NCBI GenBank assembly: GCA_002319075.1
Contig: NVQB01000001.1
Coordinates: 2,976,001-3,040,000, forward strand
Direction: 5' to 3'
Origin: Sphingobacteriaceae bacterium
GTDB lineage: Bacteria > Bacteroidota > Bacteroidia > B-17B0 > Aurantibacillaceae
DNA: 64,000 nt
Shown here one piece after another: positions 40,868 through 49,893 of the stretch (the stretch's first letter is position 1; every line of letters starts with the position of its first letter). A model generated the notes under the pieces. That model ran no database searches, was not told the origin of the DNA, and worked only from the letters and a program-made list of their open reading frames with translations. The position numbers were made by a program, and so were the translations under genes.

Positions 40868-42736
40868 CTATTCCTGAAACTCTAAAACAAAAGTGGTGCC
40901 TTTGTTTACTTCACTGGCCACGCTTATTTTACCGCCAAGTATTTCAACCTGCGTTTTAACCATATAAAGCCCCATACCTTTGCCTTCCACATGTTTATGG
41001 AATTTTTTGTAAAGCCCAAAAACATTGTTTCCATGAGCATTAAGGTCTATTCCCAGGCCATTGTCTCTGAATTCGATGATGAGTTTATTATTCACTCGTT
41101 TACTCTGCACGTCTATAACTGTGCGGTTATTTGGATTACGGTATTTAATACTGTTGTAGATCAGATTAAAGAAGATGCTGTATAAATAACTCTTTAATGT
41201 AAAAAATTTATTGAAGGTAAAGTTTGTATTAATGAGAATGTTTTCTTTTTCTATAATACCACTGATGCTGGTTTTAATGTCGTTTATAATTTCCGAAAAA
41301 CTCACAGATTCTTTTTTCTCATTTATTTCACGTCGGGTTTGCAGAATATAATTTAAGTCCACGATCACGTTATCCAGCTTTTTCACAGAAAGGGTGAGTC
41401 CGGCCATGCATTTTTCGAAAGACACCTTATCCATGTCGGGAGAGTTTTCAATCAACGCTGAGAGTCCAAGAATGTTGGCTACCGGCGAACGTAAATTATG
41501 CGATATAATATAAGCGAACTGCTCCAGATCTTTGTTGTGTTGCACAATATCTGTAAGCATTTTGTTGCGTTCAAGTTCAATGATTTTACGTTTAGTGATA
41601 TTTTCGCTGGCGATAATAAATCCCAGGAGGTTTTGGGAATCATCACGAACTGCAAACATGTTTACATTATACCAGTGAAAACCACCTGCAGGTTGCAAAA
41701 AGCTGAGTTCATAGGTAACTTTGTCTCCGCGCAGTGCTTTTTCAAAACGGTCGCGCGAGGGCGGCTTTCGTTCATCGGGAATGTAGTCTAATAAACTATC
41801 TCCTTCTTTTATCTCTACCTTAAACTCTTTACTGTAGGTGTAAGAGGCACTAGAGTTAAAAGAAATAACTTTAAAATTTCTATCTGAGAGAACATAGGAA
41901 ACCGTGGTGTTATCAAAAATAGTTCTAAGGTTGGCTTCTGATTTCTGAAGGCGCTCTTCAGAAAATTTGCGCTCAGTAATATTTCGGTAAGTAAATATAA
42001 TGGCCTTGATGGTTGCATCGTGAATAAAATTCGTGATAGTTCCTTCTGCCCATATGAACGAACTGCGCTTTTGTCGCAAGCGGTAAGATGTAGTGAGTGA
42101 AACTCCCGGCTTAAGAATAGCTTGTTTAAGATAGCGTGTTACTGTTTCGAGATCTGCCGGATGTATAAATTCAAAAATAGATTTCCCGATAGCCTCAGCA
42201 GAAGGAAATCCGGATAATCTTTCGGCGGAGGGGCTGTGGTAAGTTATTGAGCCTTTTATATCCAGCAATAGAATTGCGTCTGAAATGTTTTCAATAAGGG
42301 TTTGTGATTTTTTCTCAACATCAATAACTTCGGCATGTTGCTCCTGCAGAGCCTTTTCGGACATTGATTTTTTTACGGCATTTAAAATTACCAAAGGCAA
42401 ACGTTCCAGGCGGTCTTTGAATAAAAAATCAGAGGCTCCACTCTGTGCCATTTGCCTTGCGATCACTTCAGAGTACGTGTGAGCAATGAGAATTAAAGTA
42501 TAAGGTTTCTGACTTTGACGCGATACGGGAAAATTTCTTACCGGCACCTGTTGTAACAGATCGTAATTTGAAAAAACAATATCGGGTGCAAAACGAATAA
42601 GTTCTCTTTCAAACTGAGGCCGGTCTTTTACCCGCAGGTAATCAGAAATAAAATCTGTTTTTTTTAGTTCTTCTCGGAGTAAACGGGCACTTACATCTTC
42701 ATTTTCAAAGTGCAGTATTTTAAGAGAACCAATCAT
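40868..42736 (-). CDS. Histidine kinase with degenerate receiver and PAS domains
   Basis: A 622-residue cytosolic kinase. Residues 1-122 have receiver-domain spacing (LKILHFENEDVSARLL, APDIVFSNYDLL, LILIAHTYSEV, LFKDRLERLP), but the phospho-acceptor position appears to be Asn in FSNYDL, so it is probably a pseudo-receiver. Two PAS units follow (about 140-260 and 270-385), then HisKA with YIISHNLRSPVANILGL and HATPase with NLIYNSIKYR, RDNGLGIDLNA and GKGMGLYMVKTQVE. The dimerisation motif is nearly the same as in the large kinase next door, so they are paralogues. It lies 137 nt before that gene, on the same strand. Confidence 0.92.
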   Translation of the reverse strand: MIGSLKILHFENEDVSARLLREELKKTDFISDYLRVKDRPQFERELIRFAPDIVFSNYDLLQQVPVRNFPVSRQSQKPYTLILIAHTYSEVIARQMAQSGASDFLFKDRLERLPLVILNAVKKSMSEKALQEQHAEVIDVEKKSQTLIENISDAILLLDIKGSITYHSPSAERLSGFPSAEAIGKSIFEFIHPADLETVTRYLKQAILKPGVSLTTSYRLRQKRSSFIWAEGTITNFIHDATIKAIIFTYRNITERKFSEERLQKSEANLRTIFDNTTVSYVLSDRNFKVISFNSSASYTYSKEFKVEIKEGDSLLDYIPDERKPPSRDRFEKALRGDKVTYELSFLQPAGGFHWYNVNMFAVRDDSQNLLGFIIASENITKRKIIELERNKMLTDIVQHNKDLEQFAYIISHNLRSPVANILGLSALIENSPDMDKVSFEKCMAGLTLSVKKLDNVIVDLNYILQTRREINEKKESVSFSEIINDIKTSISGIIEKENILINTNFTFNKFFTLKSYLYSIFFNLIYNSIKYRNPNNRTVIDVQSKRVNNKLIIEFRDNGLGIDLNAHGNNVFGLYKKFHKHVEGKGMGLYMVKTQVEILGGKISVASEVNKGTTFVLEFQE

Positions 42737-42889
42737 TTGATCGTAGCTTTTGCTGAGATTTACTAATCTACTATTATTCTTCTTTATTTTTTAAAGAATG
42801 GAACCAAAATTTAGTAATGATGTAAGTTTTCAGTGAAAAATGTAAATTAATTTTTCGCAGCGCCTTGAAAACTGTTTATTTTGAGGAAC

Positions 42890-43306
42890 CTAAATAGTAT
42901 CCAGCATGGCTTTAGTAAGGGGTTTATTTAGAAAAATAATATCCTGACTAATTGCGTTTGCTTTTTGCCGGTCTTCGTTATACACCGATGAAGTAAGAAT
43001 TACCAATTTCGGTTTCTGTAAATGTTGCTCAGAAGACTTTTTGTAATTATCAATAAATTGAAATCCGTCCATCATCGGCATGTTGATGTCGATGAAAATT
43101 ATTTTGGGATATACTTCCGAGTATTCAGATCCCATAGTTACCAGATTATTCAAGAATTCAAGGGCGCTTTTAGCGCTGGTGTGCACGTAAACTTTTTTAG
43201 CGAAATGATTTCCTTCCAGCGTCTTTTCATTTATGAAATTATCCAGCTCACTATCGTCAATCAGCATTACGTTTGTGTAGGTGTATTTAGGTTCTTTTAG
43301 TTTCAT
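42890..43306 (-). CDS. Single-domain response regulator (receiver only)
   Basis: A 138-residue CheY-like protein. Acidic pair in MLIDDSELDNF (residues 15-16), phospho-acceptor Asp in IFIDINMPMMDGF (about residue 72), Thr/Ser in VILTSSV and the Lys in FLNKPLTKAML. It has no output domain, as in Bacteroidota receiver proteins that relay phosphate or bind targets. It lies between the HTH/helical protein gene (16 nt before it) and the two kinases on the same strand, which makes it their likely phosphate acceptor. Confidence 0.9.
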   Translation of the reverse strand: MKLKEPKYTYTNVMLIDDSELDNFINEKTLEGNHFAKKVYVHTSAKSALEFLNNLVTMGSEYSEVYPKIIFIDINMPMMDGFQFIDNYKKSSEQHLQKPKLVILTSSVYNEDRQKANAISQDIIFLNKPLTKAMLDTI

Positions 43307-43321
43307 TCTAAAAAAGTTTAG

Positions 43322-44731
43322 TTAGCTGTATTTCTTTTTAAGTTCAAATTCAAGATGATTTAGTAATTTACTTTCATTTACGTTCCGAGCCTGGAATAAA
43401 ATAAAATCATCTTTTTGTTTCTCAGTAACTTTGCCGTTTTGTTTTATATCTGCGTTAAAAATTTTGATGAGATCGAGAACGTTCGTATAACCCGTCATTT
43501 CTTCTGATTTTATTTTGCGATAAATGTTTTTCAACAGACTATCCGCAAGGTCATATTCTTTAAGCGTAATGTAAACAAATGCCAGCGTTAATTTTACATC
43601 GGTATTGATATGAAAGTAGTCTTTAAAACTGTTAGTGTTTATAATATCATTTAAACGAGACGCAGCCTCTTTGTAATTTTTTCTGTAATAAGAAACCATT
43701 GCGTTGTAGATTCCGAGCAATACACTGGCATGCATATCGCTGGTATCTAAAAGCAGTGTTTTTTGTTCTTCTGCCAACAAATCATCTATTCTGTTTTGCT
43801 CCTGCAGGTAACAGATCTTAGAGATCAGAAATCTTGATGTGAGGCAAATGTTGGTGTAAAGTAAAAGCGTTTCTGCTTTGGCGTTAGTTTTCTCAAAATA
43901 TATGGAAGCCTGATTTGATTGACCGGTTCTTCTATAATGTTCGAAAGAAAGGTAATCAAAAACGGGTAGCCAGTTTTTATGAGTAGAAGATTCGGGCAGA
44001 TCGTTAATGATTTTTACAGCTTGCGCCAATGTTTCGCTGACATTAATTTCAGCTGACGGCGCTTTGTTAAAAAGAACAGGAAGTTGAAGTTCCATGATCT
44101 TATTAATGAGTTCAATTTGTCGTGAATTATTTAATGAGAAGTGATCCGAAACTTCTTTCGTTAAAAATAAGAGTGGCTCAAATTGTTTGGGAAGTCTTGA
44201 AAAATTATATTGCGCAAGTGCCCGGTTGAAGCTTCCCAGAATTTCTTCACATTTTTCGAGGGAAATATTAAAAGCCGTATGCTTATTATAGAGTTGGGAA
44301 TAATGAAAATATTTGTCAGAATATAAATGTATTTTTTTCAGGGCACTGTAAACCACTAATAGTTCGTTGTGCATATCAAAAAGCAAAAGATCTTTTTCGA
44401 GTTTTTGCAAAAAGGCTGTCGCTACTTCTCTTGATGATCCAAAACAAATTTGTGGAATCTGATGGAGTTGCTTTAGAACATCTTCTTTGTTCGAAAAAAT
44501 GTCTCCCGAAAGATGTTCCTGAATGCGGTCGTTGAGTCTCGATTTAAGAACATAAAGCGAATTCGAGTTAATACTTAAAGATTCTGCAATTTCAGAGTCT
44601 TTTAAATTCTTAGTTCTGTAAGTCTGTAATAAAAAAAGAAAGTTTTCTGCCTTGTTTTTTATTAACGATTCTTCAACCGTTTTATAAACATTTTCATCTA
44701 AATCGGCAACTATTTTTTTGAGTTTAATCAT
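43322..44731 (-). CDS. HTH plus helical-repeat protein, signalling-associated, unknown
   Basis: From ATG 44731 (a longer frame reaches 44809 but begins in spacer-like sequence), 469 residues. The N-terminal 75 residues hold a sigma-region-4-like helix-turn-helix (NLKDSEIAESLSINSNSLYVLKSRL). The rest is all-helical with TPR-like units (LKKIHLYSDKYFHYSQLYNKH, YYRKNYKEAASRLNDII, LAFVYITLKEYDLADSLL). No family is claimed. First gene of a minus-strand signalling group; an inverted repeat of TACTAAA words lies in the spacer before it. A DNA-binding regulator whose helical part senses another protein is a reasonable inference. Confidence 0.65.
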   Translation of the reverse strand: MIKLKKIVADLDENVYKTVEESLIKNKAENFLFLLQTYRTKNLKDSEIAESLSINSNSLYVLKSRLNDRIQEHLSGDIFSNKEDVLKQLHQIPQICFGSSREVATAFLQKLEKDLLLFDMHNELLVVYSALKKIHLYSDKYFHYSQLYNKHTAFNISLEKCEEILGSFNRALAQYNFSRLPKQFEPLLFLTKEVSDHFSLNNSRQIELINKIMELQLPVLFNKAPSAEINVSETLAQAVKIINDLPESSTHKNWLPVFDYLSFEHYRRTGQSNQASIYFEKTNAKAETLLLYTNICLTSRFLISKICYLQEQNRIDDLLAEEQKTLLLDTSDMHASVLLGIYNAMVSYYRKNYKEAASRLNDIINTNSFKDYFHINTDVKLTLAFVYITLKEYDLADSLLKNIYRKIKSEEMTGYTNVLDLIKIFNADIKQNGKVTEKQKDDFILFQARNVNESKLLNHLEFELKKKYS

Positions 44732-44913
44732 TAGGGTGTGAATTAGAATTAAACTTAGTTTACAAGCGGTCTTAAAATCAAATAAACAAAAAACAGGAGT
44801 TAGTGTCAAAACGGTAAATGAATAGTTTTTTTACATCGACAAAGTACTGTTTTTTATCGACGAAGCTCCAACATTTAACATTTAGGTAACTATGGGCCCT
44901 GTTTGTTTAAACT

Positions 44914-44947
44914 TTACTAAACAAAAATACTAAAGTTAATTTAGTAA
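44914..44947. promoter_or_regulatory. Candidate operator: three TACTAAA half-sites
   Basis: TACTAAA occurs as part of TTTACTAAA (44915-44921) and at 44928-44934; the latter forms a perfect inverted repeat with TTTAGTA (44940-44946), 5-nt spacer. It sits in the 418-bp spacer between the divergent HTH/helical gene (44731) and ferritin (45150). Two similar words TCGACAAAG and TCGACGAAG also occur near 44838 and 44859. Nothing else is seen in this spacer. Confidence 0.4.
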
Positions 44948-45149
44948 GCAATAGGTTGGTTGTTTTTAATGAGGCTATTTAAATAAACTGTAGAACTATT
45001 TTCTCAAGCCTATAAATGGGGTAACTCTTGTTAAGCTTTGATCACTAACAAGTCAAATTTTCTTCCAGGGTATCGGACTAGTATTTGGCGGGTATAAAAT
45101 TTGAAGAAGAGTACTGAGGTAAACCCCTAATAAACTAAAATTCACTATT

Positions 45150-45704
45150 ATGAATACTAACAGACTTTCTAAAACGCTGGAAGCAGCCTTGAATGAACAA
45201 ATGACCAAGGAAGCACATGCTTCACAGATTTATTTATCTTATGCTGCATGGGCAGATAGCGAGGGTTGCGGGGGAATTGCAAATTTTCTTTTTCGTCATG
45301 CCAACGAAGAACGTAATCACATGATGAAAATTTTAGAATACATTCTGAAAAGAGGTGGTAAAGTAAAAATCACTTCCATTCCTGCTCCGCCAGAAGACCC
45401 TAAGAGTATATACAATTGTTTTGAAAAAGTATTCGAGCATGAAGTTGATAACACACAAGCTATTTACAGAGTTGCAAAAATGAGTCACAATGAAGAAGAT
45501 TGGGCTACATGGAATTTTATGCAATGGTTTGTGAAAGAGCAAACAGAAGAGGAAACGCTTGCGATGAGTTTAATTGATAAGATCAAAATTGCCGGTGGAG
45601 AACACGCCGATGCCGCTTCTCTTTACTCACTTGACCGCGACCTTGAAAAGACACCTGATGACGCGCCTCTTGCACAGGATGCCACTGCTGCAAATCCGAT
45701 ATAA
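45150..45704 (+). CDS. ftnA: Ferritin (FtnA-type)
   Basis: A 184-residue iron-storage protein forming 24-mer cages. The four-helix bundle carries the ferroxidase residues: Glu in LNEQMTKEAHASQIYLSYAAW (site around residue 17), Glu-Glu-x-x-H in HANEERNHMMK (about 49-54), a Glu near residue 94 in FEHEVDNTQ and Gln/Glu in WFVKEQTEEE (about 127-131). No heme-binding Met as in bacterioferritin was placed. The last 20 residues are an extra low-complexity tail. Own promoter region upstream. Confidence 0.93.
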   Translation: MNTNRLSKTLEAALNEQMTKEAHASQIYLSYAAWADSEGCGGIANFLFRHANEERNHMMKILEYILKRGGKVKITSIPAPPEDPKSIYNCFEKVFEHEVDNTQAIYRVAKMSHNEEDWATWNFMQWFVKEQTEEETLAMSLIDKIKIAGGEHADAASLYSLDRDLEKTPDDAPLAQDATAANPI

Positions 45705-45764
45705 CCAGAAGATTTTAACGTTACTATTTAAAATTGAAGCATGCTATGCAGGAACAACATAGTA

Positions 45765-45930
45765 AGAGGTAGATGTCGTGTTAATTGGGGAGGAATTTGC
45801 TACACATAGAGCGCTTTTGAAAGAACTCGATGCTTTCAAGTTTTGGCGAATCATTGTCTGAAAATGAAGCACTCTGTTACGAGGCACGCAAACAAAGTGC
45901 TTCAAAATGACATCTGAAGTATTTTGAAAA
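45765..45930 (+). pseudogene. Possible broken short gene after ferritin
   Basis: One frame reads VDVVLIGEEFATHRALLKELDAF and stops at TGA 45859-45861 region; a second frame, overlapping it, continues SFGESLSENEALCYEARKQS before TGA and TAG. The codon choice looks protein-like in both, as if a small helical protein had suffered a frameshift. No family was recognised. An AAGCACT/AGTGCTT hairpin lies within the second half (about 45869-45904) and could instead be the terminator for ferritin. Low confidence. Confidence 0.25.
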
Positions 45931-45942
45931 AGAAAACTAGTT

Positions 45943-47361
45943 TTATTTTCCGATCAGTTTAGGATTTACCATATTGTCGAATGAATAGACTTCATCCCAT
46001 TTTTGTTGTGTAATTAATCGGCGTTCATTTACAACAATGGTGTGTACTGATTTCCCGGTGTCAAGCGCTTCTCTTGTTATAGCCGAACAGATTTCGTAGC
46101 CAAGAATCGGATTTAAAGAAGTAACAATGCCAATGCTATTCATTACAAAATCGGTACAAACTTTTTCGTTTGCCGTTATTCCATTAACGCATTTTACAAT
46201 AAGTGTATTAACAGCGTTACTCATATATTCTAACGAAGTAAATAAACTAAATCCTATAACAGGTTCCATGACATTTAATTGGAGTTGACCAGCTTCTGCA
46301 GCCATGGTTATTGTTACGTCAGCGCCAATCACATAAAAAGCAGTTTGATTTACCACTTCCGGAATAACGGGATTTACTTTTCCTGGCATAATAGAAGAGC
46401 CGGGTTGCATAGGTGGAAGATTTATCTCATTGATGCCGCAACGTGGTCCGGAAGACAATAAACGCAGGTCATTACAGATCTTCGAAATTTTGAGAACACT
46501 GCGTTTTAAAGTTCCGGATAGCTGCACATAATCTCCAGTGTCTGAACTTGCGTCAATTAAATCTTCTGAAAGTGTAACGGGAATGCCACTAATGTCGGCA
46601 AGATATTGGGTTACCATCACAGGATAGTCTTTGGGTGTGTTTATTTTTGTTCCGATGGCAGTACCTCCCATGTTACAGGTGGTTAAAAGGGCCTGGGCTT
46701 CTTTTAAGCGTTTAATGTCCTGATCGATTGTATTTGCAAAGCCATCAAACTCTTGTCCCAACACCATAGGCACGGCATCCTGAAGTTGTGTTCTTCCCAT
46801 CTTTAAAATGTGGTTAAACTCTTTTCCTTTTCTTAAAAAAGCTTTTTCTAATTCTCCTATGGTGGAAGTATAGTGATGTATTTTTTCGTAGAGGGCGAGA
46901 CGTAAAGCGGTAGGGTAAGTGTCGTTAGTAGACTGCGAACAGTTTACGTGATTGTTGGGATGAAGAAAATCGTATTGGCCTTTTTGGTGTCCCAAATATT
47001 CTAATCCAATATTGGCAATAACTTCATTGGTGTTCATGTTCATGGAAGTGCCTGCGCCGCCCTGAATCATATCAATCACAAACTGGTTGTCGAATTCGCC
47101 GGCAATGATTTTATCGGCGGCGAAAATAATAGCCTCTGCCAACTTTGGATCGAGAATTCCGCAATCGCGGTTTGCCATAGCGGCCGCTTTTTTCACCCAT
47201 CCGAAAGCTTTAATAAAAAGGGGCTCTTTAGAAACGGGAATGCCTGTAATGTTAAAATTCTCCAGTGCTCTGGCTGTTTGCACGCCATAATACACGTTTT
47301 CTGGAATTTCTTTTTCGCCGATAAAATCATGTTCGATACGGCTGGAATTATTTATTTTCAT
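45943..47361 (-). CDS. aspA: Aspartate ammonia-lyase
   Basis: A 472-residue enzyme that converts aspartate to fumarate and ammonia. Start region RIEHDFIGEKEIPENVYYGVQTARALENF is typical for aspartase; THxxxD-type and substrate segments include HVNCSQSTNDTYPTALR, KMGRTQLQDAVPMVLGQEF and NMGGTAIGTKIN; the catalytic flexible loop is GSSIMPGKVNPVIPE (about 317-331). Fumarase C is excluded by the loop environment and length, though the families are close. Cytosolic. Convergent with ferritin's region, and it follows pbpC's gene on the same strand after an 80-nt gap. Confidence 0.93.
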   Translation of the reverse strand: MKINNSSRIEHDFIGEKEIPENVYYGVQTARALENFNITGIPVSKEPLFIKAFGWVKKAAAMANRDCGILDPKLAEAIIFAADKIIAGEFDNQFVIDMIQGGAGTSMNMNTNEVIANIGLEYLGHQKGQYDFLHPNNHVNCSQSTNDTYPTALRLALYEKIHHYTSTIGELEKAFLRKGKEFNHILKMGRTQLQDAVPMVLGQEFDGFANTIDQDIKRLKEAQALLTTCNMGGTAIGTKINTPKDYPVMVTQYLADISGIPVTLSEDLIDASSDTGDYVQLSGTLKRSVLKISKICNDLRLLSSGPRCGINEINLPPMQPGSSIMPGKVNPVIPEVVNQTAFYVIGADVTITMAAEAGQLQLNVMEPVIGFSLFTSLEYMSNAVNTLIVKCVNGITANEKVCTDFVMNSIGIVTSLNPILGYEICSAITREALDTGKSVHTIVVNERRLITQQKWDEVYSFDNMVNPKLIGK

Positions 47362-47440
47362 ACTCTTTAGAGGATTAAAGATTTATGTTAAGGTAGGCAA
47401 ATAGAATTAACAGAGAGGGCAGAAAAAAACTTGCCATGAT

Positions 47441-49804
47441 TTATTTTGCGAGGGTTTCAAATTTTGCAGTTATCGAAATTCCATTTTCATCTAAGAGCAT
47501 GAGTTTATGTTTTCCAAAAGAGGGATTTAATGCCAATTGGTGAATTTCTTTCGTTTCGCCTATAAAGTTATCATCGAGGTGCCAGTATATTTTTGTGCCG
47601 GTATTTCTGTGGGTAGCTTCAAAAATGGTGCGACCGGCATTTCCGTCTATTTCTATAGGGACATAAATGCTGCTGTTGGGGCGCGGATATAATAAGGTCA
47701 TAGAACGTTCGCTGATCTTTGCCAGGCATTCTGGTTTAAAATCAGGAAGCGATTGATAATTGGGATGATTAAATTTATAGTAACGTTCAATAAGCGGTGG
47801 GAGAATGAACCAACTCACATGCTTCATATTGTATACAGCTTCGCATTCACTATCTACACGGTAAAAATTATTCTTTGTTAAGTGAACTAATTGATGATAA
47901 AGACAGGCTGTAGTGTTCAGGCAATTCGCGGGCATCTTTGCAAGTTCTGTTTTTTCGCACAAGTCAGAAGCCCTATGACCGCTTTCTGAACAAATTAAAA
48001 TTTTTGACATTCCGGTAACCGGTTCACTGAACCAGGAAGAAGATTTGGGAAGCTGTGCGAACAAATCAAATAGCAGTGGAGCTGCAGCTTTAATGCCGGT
48101 GAGTCCGGGGCGACCTTCTCCGTCAGCATTTCCTATCCAAACTGCCACAACGTAGTCTGGAGTTATACCAATGGCCCACGCGTCGCGAAAGCCAAAGCTG
48201 GTGCCCGTTTTCCAGGCAATTTTTTGAGCGGAGGCAAAAGCTCTCCAATTGCCATCTTCATCTGGACGGTTAACGTCTACCATAGCCTGAAAGGTGCTGT
48301 AAATGCAGGCACGGTTTGTTTTTACACGGGCACTATTTTTGGATGTTGGGCTTTTCTTTTTGTGTTCTACAAGTAATATTTCCCTGCTTTTTCCAAAGGA
48401 AAGTTCTTGCGCCATTTGTGTATAAGCTCTGCTTAATTCATCAAGCCTTGCTTCCGCGCCGCCGAGTATCAGAGAAAGCCCGTAATGCTTTGCAGGTTTA
48501 TGTAAAGTGCTGAGACCATAATTTTTTAGATCGCGGTGAAATTTTTCAAGCCCATAGTCATTTAACAGGCGTACCATGGGAATGTTAAGACTTCTAGCAA
48601 GCGCTTTATTCGCGGCTACGGCGCCATCGTATTGTTTCGTAAAATTTTTTGGAGAAAAACTTCCGTACTGTGTTGGAATATCTGGTATAAGCATGCAAGG
48701 AGTAATGATGCCGTCTTCCAGGCATTTGGCATATAAAAAAGGTTTTAGTATGCTTCCTGTGCTTCTTGAAGCGGTAACGCAGTCCACATCATTGCCGTGC
48801 TCATTATCTGCTGATCTTGTGTTGCCAACGTAGGCCAGAATTTTCCCGGTTTTTACAGAGGTGATTATAACCGCACCATTGTATATTTTATTTTCGATTA
48901 ACCGTTCACTATGACTTTGGAGTAACTGAGAACTTTTTTGCTGAAGTGAATTATCGAGTGTGCTTGTAATAGTTTTACCCATAAACCCCTGCTTTATTAA
49001 TTTCACTAAAATGTGAGGCGCAGTTTGCGGAAGAGGCAAAGGCTTGTGAGGCAGTGGTTCTGACACTGCAAGAAGATAGCTGGTACTATCTATTTTTTTT
49101 ACATCCAGTAGACGTTTTAGAAGGCGGTTGCGTTTTTCTAAAAGTTTTTTGTGGTTTTTTCCGGGATATATTAATCCGGGCGCATTAGGAAGCACCGCGA
49201 GCGTAGCATTTTCAGCCCAGCTTAAAGATCTTGGATCTCTTCCGAAATAACGCCAGGATGCAGCTTCCAGTCCCACAACATTATTTCCAAAAGGGGCATT
49301 TGAACAATAATACTGCAGTATTTCTTTTTTTGTAAAACGGATTTCCATTCGCGTGGCAACGATCATTTCCACTATTTTTTCAGGAAATGTCCGTTTAGGA
49401 TTTTTGAGCATAATTCTTGCCAATTGCATACTAAGGGTACTACCTCCACTAACGACCCGCCGGTATTTAATATTTTGAACCATTGCTCTTCCGATCCCAC
49501 GGCAACTAATACCACAGTGCTTGTAAAAATTCCTGTCCTCAAATTCCAGAAGGCAGGATTCAAATTTAGCAGGAATGCTGTTGCCGGGACTGAATCGCCA
49601 CTGACCATCCGCTGCGATTCTAGCTCCTAACAAATGCCCATCCTTGTCCATTAAAACGGTAGAAGTGCTTCCGTGGAATAATTCATCTGGCAGGCACACC
49701 CAGTACCAGCTAAAAAATAAAAGGCAAAGAAGGAGCAATGTTCTCAGGCTCCATTTTTTTAAAGCAATCTTACGTCTGGTTTTTTTGAGCAACTGCAAGT
49801 TCAT
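47441..49804 (-). CDS. pbpC: Penicillin-binding protein 1C
   Basis: A 787-residue bifunctional peptidoglycan enzyme. One N-terminal membrane anchor (LRTLLLLCLLFFSWYWVCLP). Glycosyltransferase 51 domain with EDRNFYKHCGI and GGSTLSMQLARIM (about 85-130). Transpeptidase domain with SxxK in TGSILKPFLY, SLN in ARSLNIPMV and KTG in AWKTGTSFGFRDAW. The C-terminal 95 residues are the BiPBP_C beta domain specific to PbpC. In many bacteria pbpC pairs with an alpha-2-macroglobulin gene (yfhM); here such a gene starts 11.7 kb away at 61530. Confidence 0.95.
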   Translation of the reverse strand: MNLQLLKKTRRKIALKKWSLRTLLLLCLLFFSWYWVCLPDELFHGSTSTVLMDKDGHLLGARIAADGQWRFSPGNSIPAKFESCLLEFEDRNFYKHCGISCRGIGRAMVQNIKYRRVVSGGSTLSMQLARIMLKNPKRTFPEKIVEMIVATRMEIRFTKKEILQYYCSNAPFGNNVVGLEAASWRYFGRDPRSLSWAENATLAVLPNAPGLIYPGKNHKKLLEKRNRLLKRLLDVKKIDSTSYLLAVSEPLPHKPLPLPQTAPHILVKLIKQGFMGKTITSTLDNSLQQKSSQLLQSHSERLIENKIYNGAVIITSVKTGKILAYVGNTRSADNEHGNDVDCVTASRSTGSILKPFLYAKCLEDGIITPCMLIPDIPTQYGSFSPKNFTKQYDGAVAANKALARSLNIPMVRLLNDYGLEKFHRDLKNYGLSTLHKPAKHYGLSLILGGAEARLDELSRAYTQMAQELSFGKSREILLVEHKKKSPTSKNSARVKTNRACIYSTFQAMVDVNRPDEDGNWRAFASAQKIAWKTGTSFGFRDAWAIGITPDYVVAVWIGNADGEGRPGLTGIKAAAPLLFDLFAQLPKSSSWFSEPVTGMSKILICSESGHRASDLCEKTELAKMPANCLNTTACLYHQLVHLTKNNFYRVDSECEAVYNMKHVSWFILPPLIERYYKFNHPNYQSLPDFKPECLAKISERSMTLLYPRPNSSIYVPIEIDGNAGRTIFEATHRNTGTKIYWHLDDNFIGETKEIHQLALNPSFGKHKLMLLDENGISITAKFETLAK

Positions 49805-49882
49805 TCGCCAAATGTAAACTGTGATTTAGAGAAATTTCTCGTCTTTTATTATTCGCAGTCTTTTTAATGGTAAGTGTTTTTT

Positions 49883-49890
49883 ATCTTTGA
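49883..49890 (+). promoter_or_regulatory. Candidate -7 promoter element of the propeller kinase
   Basis: TATCTTTG matches TAnnTTTG. It ends 4 nt before the ATT codon proposed as start, which would make the mRNA almost leaderless. Confidence 0.35.
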
Positions 49891-49893
49891 TTA

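Noticed and set aside
44732-44809. 26-residue N-terminal extension of the HTH/helical protein
   Set aside because: The extension is hydrophobic, Cys-containing and unlike the rest; ATG 44731 starts directly at the conserved-looking charged helix.
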